Source of the DNA: Ligilactobacillus faecis
GTDB lineage: Bacteria > Bacillota > Bacilli > Lactobacillales > Lactobacillaceae
Length of the DNA stretch: 64,000 nucleotides
Direction of reading: 5' to 3'
Assembly: GCF_029889745.1 (NCBI RefSeq)
Contig: NZ_CP123639.1
Coordinates: forward strand, 720,501-784,500
In this document: one piece after another, positions 46,538-57,919 of the stretch
Layout: each line of letters begins with the position of its first letter
Position numbering within the stretch: the first letter of the stretch is position 1
Notes under the pieces: model-generated
What the model was told of the DNA's origin: nothing
Seen by the model: only the letters and a program-made list of their open reading frames with translations
The model's database searches: none
Made by a program: the position numbers and the translations under genes

Positions 46538-47218
46538 TTACCCCCCGATGATCCGACCGATGATGTATGTCACCGTCATCGTCAACATGCCAGATAAGAT
46601 ATTGCGTAAGATCCCTTGCTTTTTATCAGCGTTACTTAAGATCGCAGCGCCCCAGCCTGTTAAAGCTAAGGCGATCAAGACTGCGATAAAAGTAGCTATG
46701 ATCTTGATCTTTTCAGGAAAGATCGTGATCGCAAGCATTGGTAATAAAGAGCCTGTCGGAAACGAAAGCATTGAAGCAAGTGCAGCTGCATAAGGGTTGA
46801 TGATCTCATTGATGTTTAACCCAAAGCGTTCCCGTACAGTTGTTACAAGGGGGTCTTTAGCCATCATCTCTTTTGTAGCTTGGTAGGCTAATTCTTCTTT
46901 GATCCCTTGCGCAAGATATTTTTGTTCGACCATTTGAAATTCGTGGTCATAGTTCAAAGTAAGGTAGCTCTTTTCTTGCGCGATCGCCTGTTTTTCAGAG
47001 TCTTTTTGAGTGCTGACTGAGACATATTCGCCCATCGCCATCGAAACAGTTCCTGCAAGCATCCCAGCGATCCCAGAGATCAAGATCGCATAGTTACTTT
47101 CATGCGCTCCAGCGACCCCGATGACGATCCCTGCAACAGAGATGATCCCGTCATTTGCTCCCATGACGCTGGCGCGCAAAACATTGACTTTTTGCGCTAA
47201 ACTAAGTTGTTTTTTCAT
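46538..47218 (-). CDS. VIT/CCC1-family transporter, copy 1
   Basis: A 226-residue paralogue of the neighbouring gene: RASVMGANDGIISVAGIVIGVA, GTVSMAMGEYVSVSTQKDSEKQA and five helices. It is the promoter-proximal gene of the pair. VIT proteins are often homodimers; two adjacent, diverged copies could form a heterodimer (inference). Confidence 0.88.
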   Translation of the reverse strand: MKKQLSLAQKVNVLRASVMGANDGIISVAGIVIGVAGAHESNYAILISGIAGMLAGTVSMAMGEYVSVSTQKDSEKQAIAQEKSYLTLNYDHEFQMVEQKYLAQGIKEELAYQATKEMMAKDPLVTTVRERFGLNINEIINPYAAALASMLSFPTGSLLPMLAITIFPEKIKIIATFIAVLIALALTGWGAAILSNADKKQGILRNILSGMLTMTVTYIIGRIIGG

Positions 47219-47376
47219 AAAACTTCACGCCTCTTTTTTAGAATCATTCTAAATCTATTATAGAGCAATTTTGTTTGATGTAAACTAAAAGCTTAAAGAT
47301 ATTTTAAGGATGTCAATAACTTGTCTCTTAAAATACAATTTGAGATAATTTAGGCAAAGTAGAGGGGGTGCGATAA

Positions 47377-49167
47377 ATGAAGAAAGGGAAAGTTTTACTT
47401 GGGATCGTAAGTGCACTTTTATTATTGTTCCATCTGCAAGCGATCAAAGCTGCGGGAAGCTATGAGATCACTGGCTATAATGCGACAGCCGATATTTTAG
47501 AAGATGGTAGTATCGAACTGACGCAAAAGATAACATATGCCTTTGACGGGGATTTTAACGGTGTTTACTATGATCAAAATTTAACTAAGATCAAGCAATT
47601 AAGTGATGTCTTTGTCGCAGTCACACAAGCTGGACAAACGACAACTTTGAAAGAAGCTACGACTGGGGCTAATAATACTTACCAGCTATTACAAGAGGCA
47701 GATAAGCTACGGATCAAAGTCTTTCATAAAGTTTCGGATGAAGACGTGACTTTGACATATCGCTACAAATTGTTCGGGTTAGTCACTAATTATCGTGATA
47801 CAGCTGAATTGAATTGGAAGATCTTAGGCGCAGGTTGGGATGAACCAGTCCAAAATATCAAAGTGACACTCAATTTCCCGACTAGACCTCAAAATGAGCT
47901 CCAAGCTTGGTCGCATGGGCCCCTGACTGGGTATACGGCTGTCGATAAAAAACAAGGTAAAGTTACTTTAACGTTAGCAGAATTACCAACAGATCAATTT
48001 TTAGAGACGCATCTTTTATTTCCAACGGCCGTCACCGCTAAAAATCAACAATTTGTTGATAAAGATGCTAAGCAAACTATCCAACAAGCCGAAGCTGTGT
48101 TAGCTAAAGAAGCAAATGAAAAGCGGAAAGCAGAAAAAAGGCAGATGCAAATGCTCAAAAATGGCTTTTTAGGTGTGATCTTACTTGCTTCAGGCGGGAT
48201 GCTCTTTTTATTGTGGCGCGATCCAGGCAAGAAAAAACTGAAATTTCCACCAGTGACGCATAGTTATGAGGTACCTCGATATACTCCTCTTGAGGCGTGG
48301 GCGATCGTAAAAGATCAAACTCCAGATAGTCAGGCTTTTAGTGCGTATTTGTTAGAATTAGCAGGTCAAAAACGACTTATGCTCGAAAAAGTTCCTGGTA
48401 AAAAGGCTGAGAATTATTTGATCACTTTGAAAGATCAAACCTTACTCGACCAAGAGCTCTTCAACTTTTTATTTACCAAAGTCGGTACAGGGACAGCTTT
48501 TACTTTAGAAGAGTTGAAGCGCTACGGGAAGCGCAACCGCCAGGCTAAACAACTATCTAAAAGTTTTGATCAATGGTCTGAAACGAATTTTAAAAAAGCG
48601 CGCGCACTAGGGTATTATGATGCCCAAAGTACAGGCTGGTTATGGACGATCGGAATAGCAGGTGCGTTAGACATTTTTGCCCTGATGCTCATCGGTTTTT
48701 TTGTCACAGGTATTTGGCGCTACCTTTGTTTTGGGCTCGCCGGGGGAGTTTTAGTTTTAAGTTGGCGTTATCTGACAACACATGCGCGTTATACTGAGAC
48801 TGGGCAAGAAGCTTTATATGAACTTAAATGCTTTAAAAAGATGTTAAGTGATATTGGACGTTTTGATCTTAAAAAAGTCGGTGATCTAGTCTTGTGGGAG
48901 CAGATCTTACCATATGCAGTCATTTTTGGCTTAGCTAAAAAAGTTATCCGAGCTTTACAAGTCGAGTTTGGAGAGGCTGAGCTAAGAGAAGCTTTTGGGA
49001 CCTACTATTTCGTTTACTTTAGTGATGACTTTGATCATTCGTTTGCAAGTAGTTTTTCAAACACTATGACCAATGTTACGAGCTATTCTTCGGCTAGTGG
49101 AGGCTCAGGTGGTTTTTCAGGCGGTAGTTCTGGTGGCGGTGGTGGTGGCACTGGCGGTGCTTTCTAA
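47377..49167 (+). CDS. DUF2207 membrane protein
   Basis: A 596-residue surface protein of unknown function. It has a signal peptide or N-terminal helix (LLGIVSALLLLFHLQAIKA), an extracytoplasmic beta-rich DUF2207 domain (YEITGYNATADILEDGSIELTQKI, described by YNATADILEDGS), a helix near residue 265, a cytoplasmic segment, two further helices near 425-470, and a Gly/Ser-rich end (GGSGGFSGGSSGGGGGG) typical of the family. The ribosome binding site is AGAGGGGG. Downstream genes form a separate module after a weak hairpin. Confidence 0.85.
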   Translation: MKKGKVLLGIVSALLLLFHLQAIKAAGSYEITGYNATADILEDGSIELTQKITYAFDGDFNGVYYDQNLTKIKQLSDVFVAVTQAGQTTTLKEATTGANNTYQLLQEADKLRIKVFHKVSDEDVTLTYRYKLFGLVTNYRDTAELNWKILGAGWDEPVQNIKVTLNFPTRPQNELQAWSHGPLTGYTAVDKKQGKVTLTLAELPTDQFLETHLLFPTAVTAKNQQFVDKDAKQTIQQAEAVLAKEANEKRKAEKRQMQMLKNGFLGVILLASGGMLFLLWRDPGKKKLKFPPVTHSYEVPRYTPLEAWAIVKDQTPDSQAFSAYLLELAGQKRLMLEKVPGKKAENYLITLKDQTLLDQELFNFLFTKVGTGTAFTLEELKRYGKRNRQAKQLSKSFDQWSETNFKKARALGYYDAQSTGWLWTIGIAGALDIFALMLIGFFVTGIWRYLCFGLAGGVLVLSWRYLTTHARYTETGQEALYELKCFKKMLSDIGRFDLKKVGDLVLWEQILPYAVIFGLAKKVIRALQVEFGEAELREAFGTYYFVYFSDDFDHSFASSFSNTMTNVTSYSSASGGSGGFSGGSSGGGGGGTGGAF

Positions 49168-49189
49168 AACTAAGAAACTAGAGTCTAAG

Positions 49190-49213
49190 GTTCTAAACGA
49201 TTTTTAGAACTTT
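49190..49213 (+). terminator. Weak terminator after the DUF2207 gene
   Basis: GGTTCTAA and TTAGAAC pair around ACGATTTT, with a short T-run. Confidence 0.45.
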
Positions 49214-49256
49214 CGTTTGAGAAAAAATCTTATAATGTTTAAATGAAGGTGAAAAA

Positions 49257-49439
49257 ATGAATTTGAAGATCTTGATCCCGTTGGTTTTGATAGGGATCGT
49301 CTACTTATATTTATGTATCCGCAGTATCTTTTGGAAAGATGAGACGCGCTATTTACCAAAGATCGTTTGGCTAGGGATCTGTTTGGTATCAGTTCCTTTA
49401 GGGGGCGTGCTCTATTACTTTGTTGGACGTGAGGTGTAG
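49257..49439 (+). CDS. Small PLDc_N membrane protein (YxlE-like)
   Basis: A 60-residue protein with two membrane helices: LIPLVLIGIVYLYLCIRSIF and the PLDc_N motif KIVWLGICLVSVPLGGVLYYFVGR. In Bacillus, YxlE of this type precedes YxlF and YxlG, exactly the order here. The stop overlaps the region of the next start by a two-base gap. The role within the transporter module is not known. Confidence 0.82.
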   Translation: MNLKILIPLVLIGIVYLYLCIRSIFWKDETRYLPKIVWLGICLVSVPLGGVLYYFVGREV

Positions 49440-49441
49440 CG

Positions 49442-50338
49442 ATGGATAAAACCCTTTTAGCTGTCGAGGCGCTGACCGTTAAGTTTGGCAAGTTTAAAGC
49501 TTTAGATACAGTTTCGTTTGCCCTCCAAACGGATGCTGGTGTCGTCGGGCTGATCGGGCCAAATGGGGCCGGCAAAACGACTTTGATCCAGACGATCTTA
49601 CGGCAAAATCGAGCTCAAGGAAAACTTATGGTAAATTGTAAGATAGCCTATTGCCCAGATATGCCGGAATTTGAAAAGCAATATACGCCTGTTGAAGTGT
49701 TAGCTCAAGCACTTTATTTAAATGGGGCCAAGTTTGAGCGCCAAAGGGTCTTTTCGATCTTAAAAAGAGTTGGGCTAGCTCAAGCACTTGATCGACCAAA
49801 TGGTGGGTTTTCCCGGGGAATGAAACAACGTTTAGGGATCGCCGTTGCGTTAGTTTTAGATCCCGAGATGATCTTTTTAGATGAGCCAACAAGTGCTTTA
49901 GATCCTCTAGGAAGAAAAGAAATTTTAACACTGATAAAAGAGATCGCTAAAGAAAAAGTCGTTGTCGTCTCGAGTCATCTACTCGTTGATATCCAAAATA
50001 TTGCAACGCACCTTTTAGTCTTAAACGAAGGGCATTTGTTATATCAAGGAAAAACAAAAGATTTTTTAGCGACCTATGATCGCTTGGCGGTGTTAAAACT
50101 CGAAGCTAATGACCTTTTACGTGCTACACAATATTTAGCCAAGGCTAAGATCAAAGTGACTGTAGTTAAAGAGGAAGCAAGTTTATATTTTGAAAAAGAA
50201 AATTTGGCAAAAGTTATGCAGATCGTGTTAGCGTACCAACTCAAGTTTTATTTTTGTGGTGTTGATGATAATGGACTTGAACGCGCTTTTGAAAATATCG
50301 TCCAGCATGACCAAACTAAAAAGCAGGTGAGCCGATGA
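49442..50338 (+). CDS. ABC transporter ATP-binding protein (YxlF-like)
   Basis: A 298-residue ATPase with Walker A GLIGPNGAGKTTLIQ, signature FSRGMKQRLGIA, Walker B LDPEMIFLDEPTSALDP and H-loop VSSHLL. The signature has FSRG instead of LSGG, a common variant of this class. About 90 extra C-terminal residues are a typical regulatory extension. It overlaps the permease gene by four bases (ATGA). Confidence 0.9.
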   Translation: MDKTLLAVEALTVKFGKFKALDTVSFALQTDAGVVGLIGPNGAGKTTLIQTILRQNRAQGKLMVNCKIAYCPDMPEFEKQYTPVEVLAQALYLNGAKFERQRVFSILKRVGLAQALDRPNGGFSRGMKQRLGIAVALVLDPEMIFLDEPTSALDPLGRKEILTLIKEIAKEKVVVVSSHLLVDIQNIATHLLVLNEGHLLYQGKTKDFLATYDRLAVLKLEANDLLRATQYLAKAKIKVTVVKEEASLYFEKENLAKVMQIVLAYQLKFYFCGVDDNGLERAFENIVQHDQTKKQVSR

Positions 50339-51078
50339 TCTATAAATTAGAGTTTTTAAAATGGAAAAGAAGTGGACAACTGTGGCTACTATGGGGATTA
50401 TTTGCCTTTTTTGCCCTTACTTCGATGGTCATGACGTATTATTTAAAAGATATCATGGAAAGCATGGACGCTGGCAATCTCCAGCTGGTCCTTCAAAAGC
50501 CAACATGGCAGGCTTTATTTGCTTCTTACTTGAAAAATGCAGCTCAGTTACTCTTACTGATCACAACGTATCTTGTAGCTTTGAACTGTACACTGGGCAA
50601 CAGTGAAGCTTTGAACTTATTTTATAAAACAAACGCTAAAAGTCCGTGGCGTGTTTTTTTGCCAAAGATCAGCGTCAGTTTAGGTGTGCTTGCAAGTGCC
50701 CTTTGTGTTGGTGGGCTCTGTGCTACATATGTGACTTGGGCTTTTTTTGACGAGTTAGCAATAGATAAGATCATAGCGACTTTATTGCTACAAGCTTTAG
50801 GCTACTTAGTCTTTGTTTTATTTGGCAGTGTGCTTGCGATCTGGAATGGACGCCCTTTTATCGCAGCTGTTGTCGTTGAAGTCATCGTTTTAGTCGCGAC
50901 ACTTTTTAGTGGCGTCAAAACTTTTGCTACTTGGGCCCCAACCAGTTTGTTGCAGTCAGAACAGGCTTTAAAACAAGGGTTTGCTTGGGATGAGAGTGGT
51001 CAGGCAGTCTTATTTAGTTTGTTCTTATGTGCTATCTTTTTAGGGGTTTTACTCATTCGACCATTGAAAAAATCATAA
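50335..51078 (+). CDS. ABC transporter permease (YxlG-like)
   Basis: A 247-residue protein with six predicted helices and no large extracytoplasmic domain, as in ABC-2 type exporters. With the ATPase and the small PLDc_N protein it forms a YxlEFG-like module. In Bacillus that module belongs to the sigma-Y operon and is linked to toxin immunity or export; here no sigma factor gene is adjacent and the substrate is unknown. Confidence 0.82.
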   Translation: MIYKLEFLKWKRSGQLWLLWGLFAFFALTSMVMTYYLKDIMESMDAGNLQLVLQKPTWQALFASYLKNAAQLLLLITTYLVALNCTLGNSEALNLFYKTNAKSPWRVFLPKISVSLGVLASALCVGGLCATYVTWAFFDELAIDKIIATLLLQALGYLVFVLFGSVLAIWNGRPFIAAVVVEVIVLVATLFSGVKTFATWAPTSLLQSEQALKQGFAWDESGQAVLFSLFLCAIFLGVLLIRPLKKS

Positions 51079-51114
51079 AAATTTTATGTATTTCCTAAAT
51101 TTCTAGCTGATTCT

Positions 51115-51143
51115 TTGCTCCGCCCTAAAGAAAGCGCTATACT
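51115..51143 (+). promoter_or_regulatory. Promoter with a cre-like site
   Basis: TTGCTC (51115-51120), 17 bases and TATACT (51138-51143). The segment AGAAAGCGCTATAC (51129-51142) resembles the catabolite-responsive element TGAAANCGNTNNCA with about two mismatches and overlaps the -10. CcpA repression of the downstream GH1 gene is plausible. Confidence 0.55.
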
Positions 51144-51192
51144 TATTTATGTAAAGTCATATTGATAAAAGATTATACATTTTGGAGGTCTT

Positions 51193-51762
51193 ATGGAACA
51201 GACGTTATATTTGATGCGCCACGGGCAAACTTTATTTGATAGTTTAGGCAAACTCGAAGGTTGGAGCGATTCACCGTTGACAGAAAAAGGCAAAAGACAA
51301 GCTAAAGCAGCTGCTAAGTACTTTGAACAAGTCGATCTTTCAGCCGCGTATTGTTCAGCGTCAGAGCGTTGTTGCGATACGTTAAGAGCGACGACGAATC
51401 TACCATATATGCGGTTAAAAGGCCTCAAAGAACAAAACTTTGGTCTTTTAGAAGGTGAGCACGATTATTTCCATCATCTTTTCCCATACGGAGAACGTTT
51501 TGTCAAATATGGTGGCGAAAGTGATCAAGCTGTCAAACAACGGATCGTTAAAACGTGCACTCATTTGATGCATCGTTCTAGTAGTCAAAATGTTTTAGCT
51601 GTCAGTCATGAAAGTGCGTGTCATCAATTTTTAGCGCATTGGGATGCCAAAAAAGCACGTCAGATCAAGCGGATCCCTAATGGATGTATTTTCAAATATG
51701 GCTTTGAGAAAAGGAATGATACTTTTAAACTATTAGAAAAGATCGAACTAGATCACGTGTGA
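51193..51762 (+). CDS. Histidine phosphatase (phosphoglycerate mutase-like), sugar-operon copy
   Basis: A 189-residue RHG-family phosphatase: LYLMRHGQTLFDSLGKLEGWSDSPLTEKG at the N-terminus (catalytic RHG), CSASERCCDTLRA, and the second histidine in VLAVSHESACHQF. It lies 17 bases before a 6-phospho-beta-glucosidase gene and shares its promoter, so it may dephosphorylate a sugar phosphate (inference from context). It differs in length and sequence from the family member at 39090. Confidence 0.83.
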   Translation: MEQTLYLMRHGQTLFDSLGKLEGWSDSPLTEKGKRQAKAAAKYFEQVDLSAAYCSASERCCDTLRATTNLPYMRLKGLKEQNFGLLEGEHDYFHHLFPYGERFVKYGGESDQAVKQRIVKTCTHLMHRSSSQNVLAVSHESACHQFLAHWDAKKARQIKRIPNGCIFKYGFEKRNDTFKLLEKIELDHV

Positions 51763-51772
51763 GAAAGGATGA

Positions 51773-53266
<1,494 letters not shown>

Positions 53267-53267
53267 T

Positions 53268-53310
53268 AAAACAGCGAGCTTAGAAATACTTCTAAACTCG
53301 CTGTTTTTTT
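53268..53310 (+). terminator. Terminator of the second GH1 gene
   Basis: AACAGCGAGCTTAGAA and TTCTAAACTCGCTGTT pair around ATAC, followed by T7. Confidence 0.93.
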
Positions 53311-53363
53311 ACATTATCTCGGGAAATTTAAATTACTTTTTTCAAATTTGATCCAAAAATTTT

Positions 53364-53369
53364 GCTATA
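53364..53369 (+). promoter_or_regulatory. Extended -10 of the XRE gene
   Basis: TTGCTATAAT: perfect TATAAT with an upstream TG at the extended position. The -35 is poor. Confidence 0.5.
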
Positions 53370-53403
53370 ATCAAAATAAAAAATGAGAGCGAGGAAGAGG
53401 TAG

Positions 53404-53823
53404 ATGAAATATGAACTGATGCTCTTTGATAAAAACTGGCAGTTTTCTTTATCAGAGTATCTGGCACAAATGGCGCACCAACATGAAGCGATCATGGCTC
53501 GCTCTTTTGAACGACAAGAACAGCTAAAAACTAAGCAACCTAAAGAAAGCGCACAACACACGACTTTTGAACCACAAGCACTAGTCCTTTCGCAAAAGAC
53601 CAAAGCTTATTACCAACGGCAAAATCTCAAAGTCGATTACCAATTAGCTTTTCACCGGATCAGAAAACAGTTGGGGCTAAGTCAACGTGCTTTTGCTAAA
53701 TGCTTAGGGATAAAACTTAAGCAAGTACAAGCGATCGAAGCTGGTAAGGTTTTACCAACGCTTGATGAATTGCTCAAGTTAGCGACAGTGAGCGGTCAAA
53801 CTTTGCGCATCAGCTTTGAATGA
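53404..53823 (+). CDS. XRE-family regulator with a C-terminal helix-turn-helix
   Basis: A 139-residue protein. The N-terminal half is charged and helical (LAQMAHQHEAIMARSFERQEQ), and the C-terminal 60 residues form a Cro/C1-type helix-turn-helix (LGLSQRAFAKCLGIKLKQVQAIEAGKVLPTLDELLKLA). Putting the DNA-binding domain at the end resembles HigA-type antitoxins, but no toxin gene is adjacent. It is monocistronic behind an extended -10 promoter. Targets are unknown. Confidence 0.75.
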   Translation: MKYELMLFDKNWQFSLSEYLAQMAHQHEAIMARSFERQEQLKTKQPKESAQHTTFEPQALVLSQKTKAYYQRQNLKVDYQLAFHRIRKQLGLSQRAFAKCLGIKLKQVQAIEAGKVLPTLDELLKLATVSGQTLRISFE

Positions 53824-53837
53824 GCTAAAACATTTGT

Positions 53838-53866
53838 TTGACAATTTGAACGTTTAACATTATATT
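53838..53866 (+). promoter_or_regulatory. mnmE-mnmG promoter
   Basis: TTGACA, a 17-base spacer and TATATT, starting shortly after the XRE stop, about 140 bases above mnmE. Confidence 0.75.
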
Positions 53867-53924
53867 AGAGATAATCATTCTTATCTTAATTGATAAAGTA
53901 GTCAAAGTGCTTTATCCACCAAAA

Positions 53925-53976
53925 AACTTGCCGTCAGGTGAGTTTATTTTTGCGTGGAGTAGGCGCTTTTTTTATG
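53925..53976 (+). promoter_or_regulatory. Structured mnmE leader with attenuator-like hairpin
   Basis: ACTTGCC-GTCA-GGTGAGT forms one hairpin. A second, GCG/CGC around TGGAGTAGG, is followed by T7 just above the ribosome binding site. The layout resembles a terminator in the 5' leader. No known riboswitch class was recognised. Confidence 0.45.
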
Positions 53977-54005
53977 TTCAAAAAAGAAAGTAGGGAAATA
54001 TAAGC

Positions 54006-55400
54006 ATGGCTAATATGGCAGTAACTGAATTTGACACGATCGCTGCGATCGCCACCCCTCCTGGCGAAGGTGCGATCTCGATCGTGCGGTTGAGTGGTGA
54101 TGAAGCAGTTACGATCGCAAATAAGGTGTTCAAAGGTAAAGACTTGACGCAAGTAGCAAGTCACACGATCAACTATGGGCATTTGATCGACCCTAAAAAA
54201 GATGAAGTGATCGATGAAGTCATGGTCTCAGTCTTACGTGCGCCGAAAACATTTACCCGTGAAGATACTGTTGAGATCAACTGTCACGGTGGGATCGTGC
54301 CAACTAATAAGATCTTACAAGTGCTTTTGACGAATGGAGCGCGGTTAGCCGAACCAGGTGAATATACGAAACGTGCTTTCTTACATGGGCGGATCGATTT
54401 GACGCAAGCCGAGTCAGTGATGGATCTGATCCGGGCTAAAACAGATCGTTCGCGCAAAGTTGCTTTAGGGCAACTAGATGGTAACCTTTCCCAAATGATC
54501 ACGGCGTTACGCCAAGAGATCTTAGATGCACTGGCACAAGTCGAAGTCAATATCGACTATCCCGAGTATGATGACGTTGAAGAGATGACGTCTAAAGTTT
54601 TACGTGAAAAAGCTTTTGAAGTCAAAGCAAAGATCCAAAACTTGTTAGTGACCGCTGAACAAGGTAAGATTTTACGCGAAGGGCTTGCCACAGCTTTAGT
54701 TGGTCGCCCCAATGTCGGTAAGTCCAGCTTATTGAATTATTTATTACACGAAGAAAAAGCGATCGTAACTGATATTGCAGGGACGACGCGCGATGTGATC
54801 GAAGAATATGTTAACGTACGTGGTGTCCCACTGAAATTGGTCGATACGGCTGGGATCCGCGAGACAGATGACCTGGTCGAAAAGATCGGCGTCAAACGTT
54901 CACGAGAAGCAATCGCAAAAGCCGACCTAGTTTTACTTGTTTTGAATAATAGTGAAGAGTTGACTGCGGCTGACTATGAGCTACTTGAAGCAACTAAAGA
55001 TAAAAAGCGGATCATCATTTTAAATAAGACAGATCTTCCGGCTCGCCTTGATCAAGCAAAATTAGCCAAAGTCGCTAAAACTGAAGAGATCTTAGCGACA
55101 TCAGTCTTACAAAATGATGGCTTAGCAAAACTTGAAGAACGGATCGCTGAACTTTTCTACGGCGGGATCGAAAACTCGCAAACAAGTGTTTTAGTGACCA
55201 ATGCCCGCCACATTTCACTGTTAGAACAAGCCGAAGCGAGTTTAGATGCAGTTTTAGCCGGGCTTGACGCAAGCTTACCTGTTGATCTCGTGCAGATCGA
55301 TATGACGACGGCTTGGGAGCTTTTAGGTGAGATCACTGGTGATAGTTATCAAGATGAGTTGTTAGATCAACTCTTTAGTCAATTTTGTTTAGGAAAATAA
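54006..55400 (+). CDS. mnmE: tRNA modification GTPase MnmE
   Basis: Together with MnmG makes the 5-carboxymethylaminomethyl group on wobble U34 of several tRNAs. It is 464 residues: N-terminal folate-binding domain ([23 protein letters not shown], catalytic context), inserted G domain with [20 protein letters not shown] and NKTD, and the invariant C-terminal FCLGK with the active Cys. It lies 15 bases before mnmG. Confidence 0.96.
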   Translation: MANMAVTEFDTIAAIATPPGEGAISIVRLSGDEAVTIANKVFKGKDLTQVASHTINYGHLIDPKKDEVIDEVMVSVLRAPKTFTREDTVEINCHGGIVPTNKILQVLLTNGARLAEPGEYTKRAFLHGRIDLTQAESVMDLIRAKTDRSRKVALGQLDGNLSQMITALRQEILDALAQVEVNIDYPEYDDVEEMTSKVLREKAFEVKAKIQNLLVTAEQGKILREGLATALVGRPNVGKSSLLNYLLHEEKAIVTDIAGTTRDVIEEYVNVRGVPLKLVDTAGIRETDDLVEKIGVKRSREAIAKADLVLLVLNNSEELTAADYELLEATKDKKRIIILNKTDLPARLDQAKLAKVAKTEEILATSVLQNDGLAKLEERIAELFYGGIENSQTSVLVTNARHISLLEQAEASLDAVLAGLDASLPVDLVQIDMTTAWELLGEITGDSYQDELLDQLFSQFCLGK

Positions 55401-55415
55401 TAAGAGGAACAGATT

Positions 55416-57326
55416 ATGCAATTTGGAGAACGCTATAAGGCAAAAGATTATGATGTGATCGTTGTTGGAGCTGGCCATGCGGGGTGTGAAGCGGCATTAG
55501 CTTCAGCACGGATGGGAAATGAAACGCTTTTGATCACGATCAATTTAGAAATGGTCGCTTTTATGCCATGTAACCCTTCGATCGGGGGACCGGCTAAAGG
55601 GATCGTCGTCCGTGAAGTCGACGCTCTTGGTGGACAAATGGGGAAAAATATCGATAAGACTTACGTTCAAATGCGGATGCTAAATACGGGTAAAGGCCCG
55701 GCAGTCCGAGCTTTACGGGCACAAGCTGATAAAAGTCGCTATTCGATCGAGATGAAGCATACGTTAGAAGATCAAGAACATTTAACGTTACGCCAAGGGA
55801 TCGTTGATGATCTGATCGTTGAAGATGGGGCGGTCAAAGGGGTCGTGACCAACACTGGTGCATGCTACGGTGCTAAGGCAGTCGTTTTGACGACGGGGAC
55901 TTCAGCTCGCGGTAAGATCATCATCGGCGAATTGATGTATTCTTCAGGACCAAATAATACCCAAGCCGCAGTTGAGCTCTCAAAAAATCTTGAACGTCTA
56001 GGCTTTGAGCTCAAACGCTTTAAAACAGGAACACCTCCACGGGTCGATGGCAATACGATCGAATACGATAAAACTGAGATCCAACCTGGTGATACTAAGC
56101 CTCATCTTTTCAGTTATGAAAGTAACGATAAAGATTATTTAGACGTCAAACAACAACTTTCTTGCTGGTTGACGTATACCAGTGAGATGACACATAAGAT
56201 CATCCGCGCTAACCTCGATCGAGCTCCGATGTTTTCTGGGGTGATCGAAGGGGTCGGACCGCGTTATTGTCCATCGATCGAAGATAAGATCGTACGTTTT
56301 TCAGATAAACCACGGCATCAACTCTTTATCGAACCTGAAGGACGCGATACATCCGAATACTATATTCAAGGGCTTTCAACTTCCTTACCAGAAGACGTTC
56401 AACAACAGATGGTCCACTCGATCCCAGGTTTAGAAAAAGCGCAAATGATGCGCCCAGGCTATGCGATCGAATATGACATCGTTTCCCCATATCAACTGCG
56501 ACCAACGCTTGAGACGAAGTTGATCAAAGGTCTCTACACGGCTGGACAAACAAACGGGACTTCTGGATATGAAGAGGCTGCTGGTCAAGGGCTGATCGCC
56601 GGGATCAACGCTGGGCGACATGCGTTAGGCAAAGAAGAGCTCGTCTTGAAACGAAGCGATGCTTATATCGGTGTGATGATCGATGACCTCGTAACAAAAG
56701 GGACGAACGAACCTTACCGTTTATTGACAAGTCGCGCTGAATATCGGTTGATCTTACGACATGATAACGCTGATCTCCGCTTGACTGAGATCGGGCATGA
56801 CCTTGGTTTGATCTCTGACGAACGCTTTAACGCATTTGAAGAAAAAAAGGCCGAGATCGAAGCCGAAAAGAAACGTTTGTCAACGATCCGCATTAAGCCA
56901 AGCGCTGCCGTTGACGCTTACCTTGAAGCGCATGGTGATCGACCTTTAAAAGATGGGGTCTTAGCGAGTGAATTTTTACGGCGACCATACGTGACTTATG
57001 CCGATCTTTTACAATTCATCGCTGCTCCAGATACACCGCTTGAACGCCACGTGATCGAACAGATCGAGATCCAATACAAATATGAAGGTTACATCAAAAA
57101 GGCGTATGAAAAAGTCGAAAAATTAAAACGTATGGAAGAAAAGAAGATCCCCGCCCAGATCGACTATGAAGCGATCGAAGGTCTAGCGACTGAAGCACGC
57201 CAAAAACTGACAAAGATCCGTCCTGAAACATTAGCCCAAGCTGGCCGGATCAGTGGTGTCAACCCAGCTGACTTATCGATCTTGGCAGTTTATATCGAAC
57301 AAGGTAAGATCGCTAAACTTGACTAA
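55416..57326 (+). CDS. mnmG: tRNA uridine-5-carboxymethylaminomethyl synthase MnmG
   Basis: FAD-dependent partner of MnmE. It is 636 residues: N-terminal FAD-binding [41 protein letters not shown], the second family signature region [15 protein letters not shown] and the C-terminal helical domain that docks MnmE and tRNA. In its first 150 codons eight of nine isoleucines are ATC preceded by a codon ending in G, a good example of the window's GATC bias. Co-transcribed with mnmE. Confidence 0.97.
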   Translation: MQFGERYKAKDYDVIVVGAGHAGCEAALASARMGNETLLITINLEMVAFMPCNPSIGGPAKGIVVREVDALGGQMGKNIDKTYVQMRMLNTGKGPAVRALRAQADKSRYSIEMKHTLEDQEHLTLRQGIVDDLIVEDGAVKGVVTNTGACYGAKAVVLTTGTSARGKIIIGELMYSSGPNNTQAAVELSKNLERLGFELKRFKTGTPPRVDGNTIEYDKTEIQPGDTKPHLFSYESNDKDYLDVKQQLSCWLTYTSEMTHKIIRANLDRAPMFSGVIEGVGPRYCPSIEDKIVRFSDKPRHQLFIEPEGRDTSEYYIQGLSTSLPEDVQQQMVHSIPGLEKAQMMRPGYAIEYDIVSPYQLRPTLETKLIKGLYTAGQTNGTSGYEEAAGQGLIAGINAGRHALGKEELVLKRSDAYIGVMIDDLVTKGTNEPYRLLTSRAEYRLILRHDNADLRLTEIGHDLGLISDERFNAFEEKKAEIEAEKKRLSTIRIKPSAAVDAYLEAHGDRPLKDGVLASEFLRRPYVTYADLLQFIAAPDTPLERHVIEQIEIQYKYEGYIKKAYEKVEKLKRMEEKKIPAQIDYEAIEGLATEARQKLTKIRPETLAQAGRISGVNPADLSILAVYIEQGKIAKLD

Positions 57327-57342
57327 AAAACACTGCTCTTGT

Positions 57343-57370
57343 TTGAGCGATCTAAAAAATCTGCTAAGAT
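57343..57370 (+). promoter_or_regulatory. Promoter of the DUF441 gene
   Basis: TTGAGC and TAAGAT are 16 bases apart, 35 bases above the start. Confidence 0.5.
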
Positions 57371-57404
57371 GGACATAGTGTAAAAAAGATAGGGGTTTTA
57401 ATAT

Positions 57405-57866
57405 ATGCAAACTTGGCTATTTTTATTATTGATCTTAGCAGTTTCATTTTTTGGCAAAAATAATTCCTTGATCATCGCGACGCTTGTCGTAATGGTGCTC
57501 AAAGCTTTCCCTTTTTTAGCGGAAAAATGGTTTCCAGTGATCCAAGCAAAGGGGATCAACTGGGGCGTTACGATCATCTCAGTGGCGATCTTGATCCCGA
57601 TCGCAACGGGTGAGATCACCTTTAGAGATCTGATCGATGCTTTTAAGATGCCGGCTGGCTGGATCGCAGTCGGTTGTGGGATCTTAGTAGCGATCTTATC
57701 GCGTTATGGGGTCGAGCAATTGGCAGCAACACCACAAGTAACAGTCGCGCTTGTTTTTGGAACGATCTTAGGGGTCGTCTTCTTACGTGGCGTTGCTGCT
57801 GGTCCAGTGATCGCCAGCGGGATGACCTTTGTGATCATCAGTTTATTAGGTCTTAGTTTTAAGTAA
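57405..57866 (+). CDS. DUF441 membrane protein (YeaL family)
   Basis: A 153-residue protein with four to five membrane helices: [60 protein letters not shown] and [18 protein letters not shown]. These match the YeaL/DUF441 family of unknown function. A good ribosome binding site (GATAGGGG) precedes the ATG. It is monocistronic. Confidence 0.85.
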   Translation: MQTWLFLLLILAVSFFGKNNSLIIATLVVMVLKAFPFLAEKWFPVIQAKGINWGVTIISVAILIPIATGEITFRDLIDAFKMPAGWIAVGCGILVAILSRYGVEQLAATPQVTVALVFGTILGVVFLRGVAAGPVIASGMTFVIISLLGLSFK

Positions 57867-57903
57867 AAAAGAGCCTCACATTTTAGCGTGAGGCTCTTTT
57901 TAT
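57866..57903. terminator. Bidirectional terminator
   Basis: AAAAAGAGCCTCAC and GTGAGGCTCTTTTT, between convergent DUF441 and brnQ. Confidence 0.93.
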
Positions 57904-57919
57904 ATGTGGTTTTCCTGGG

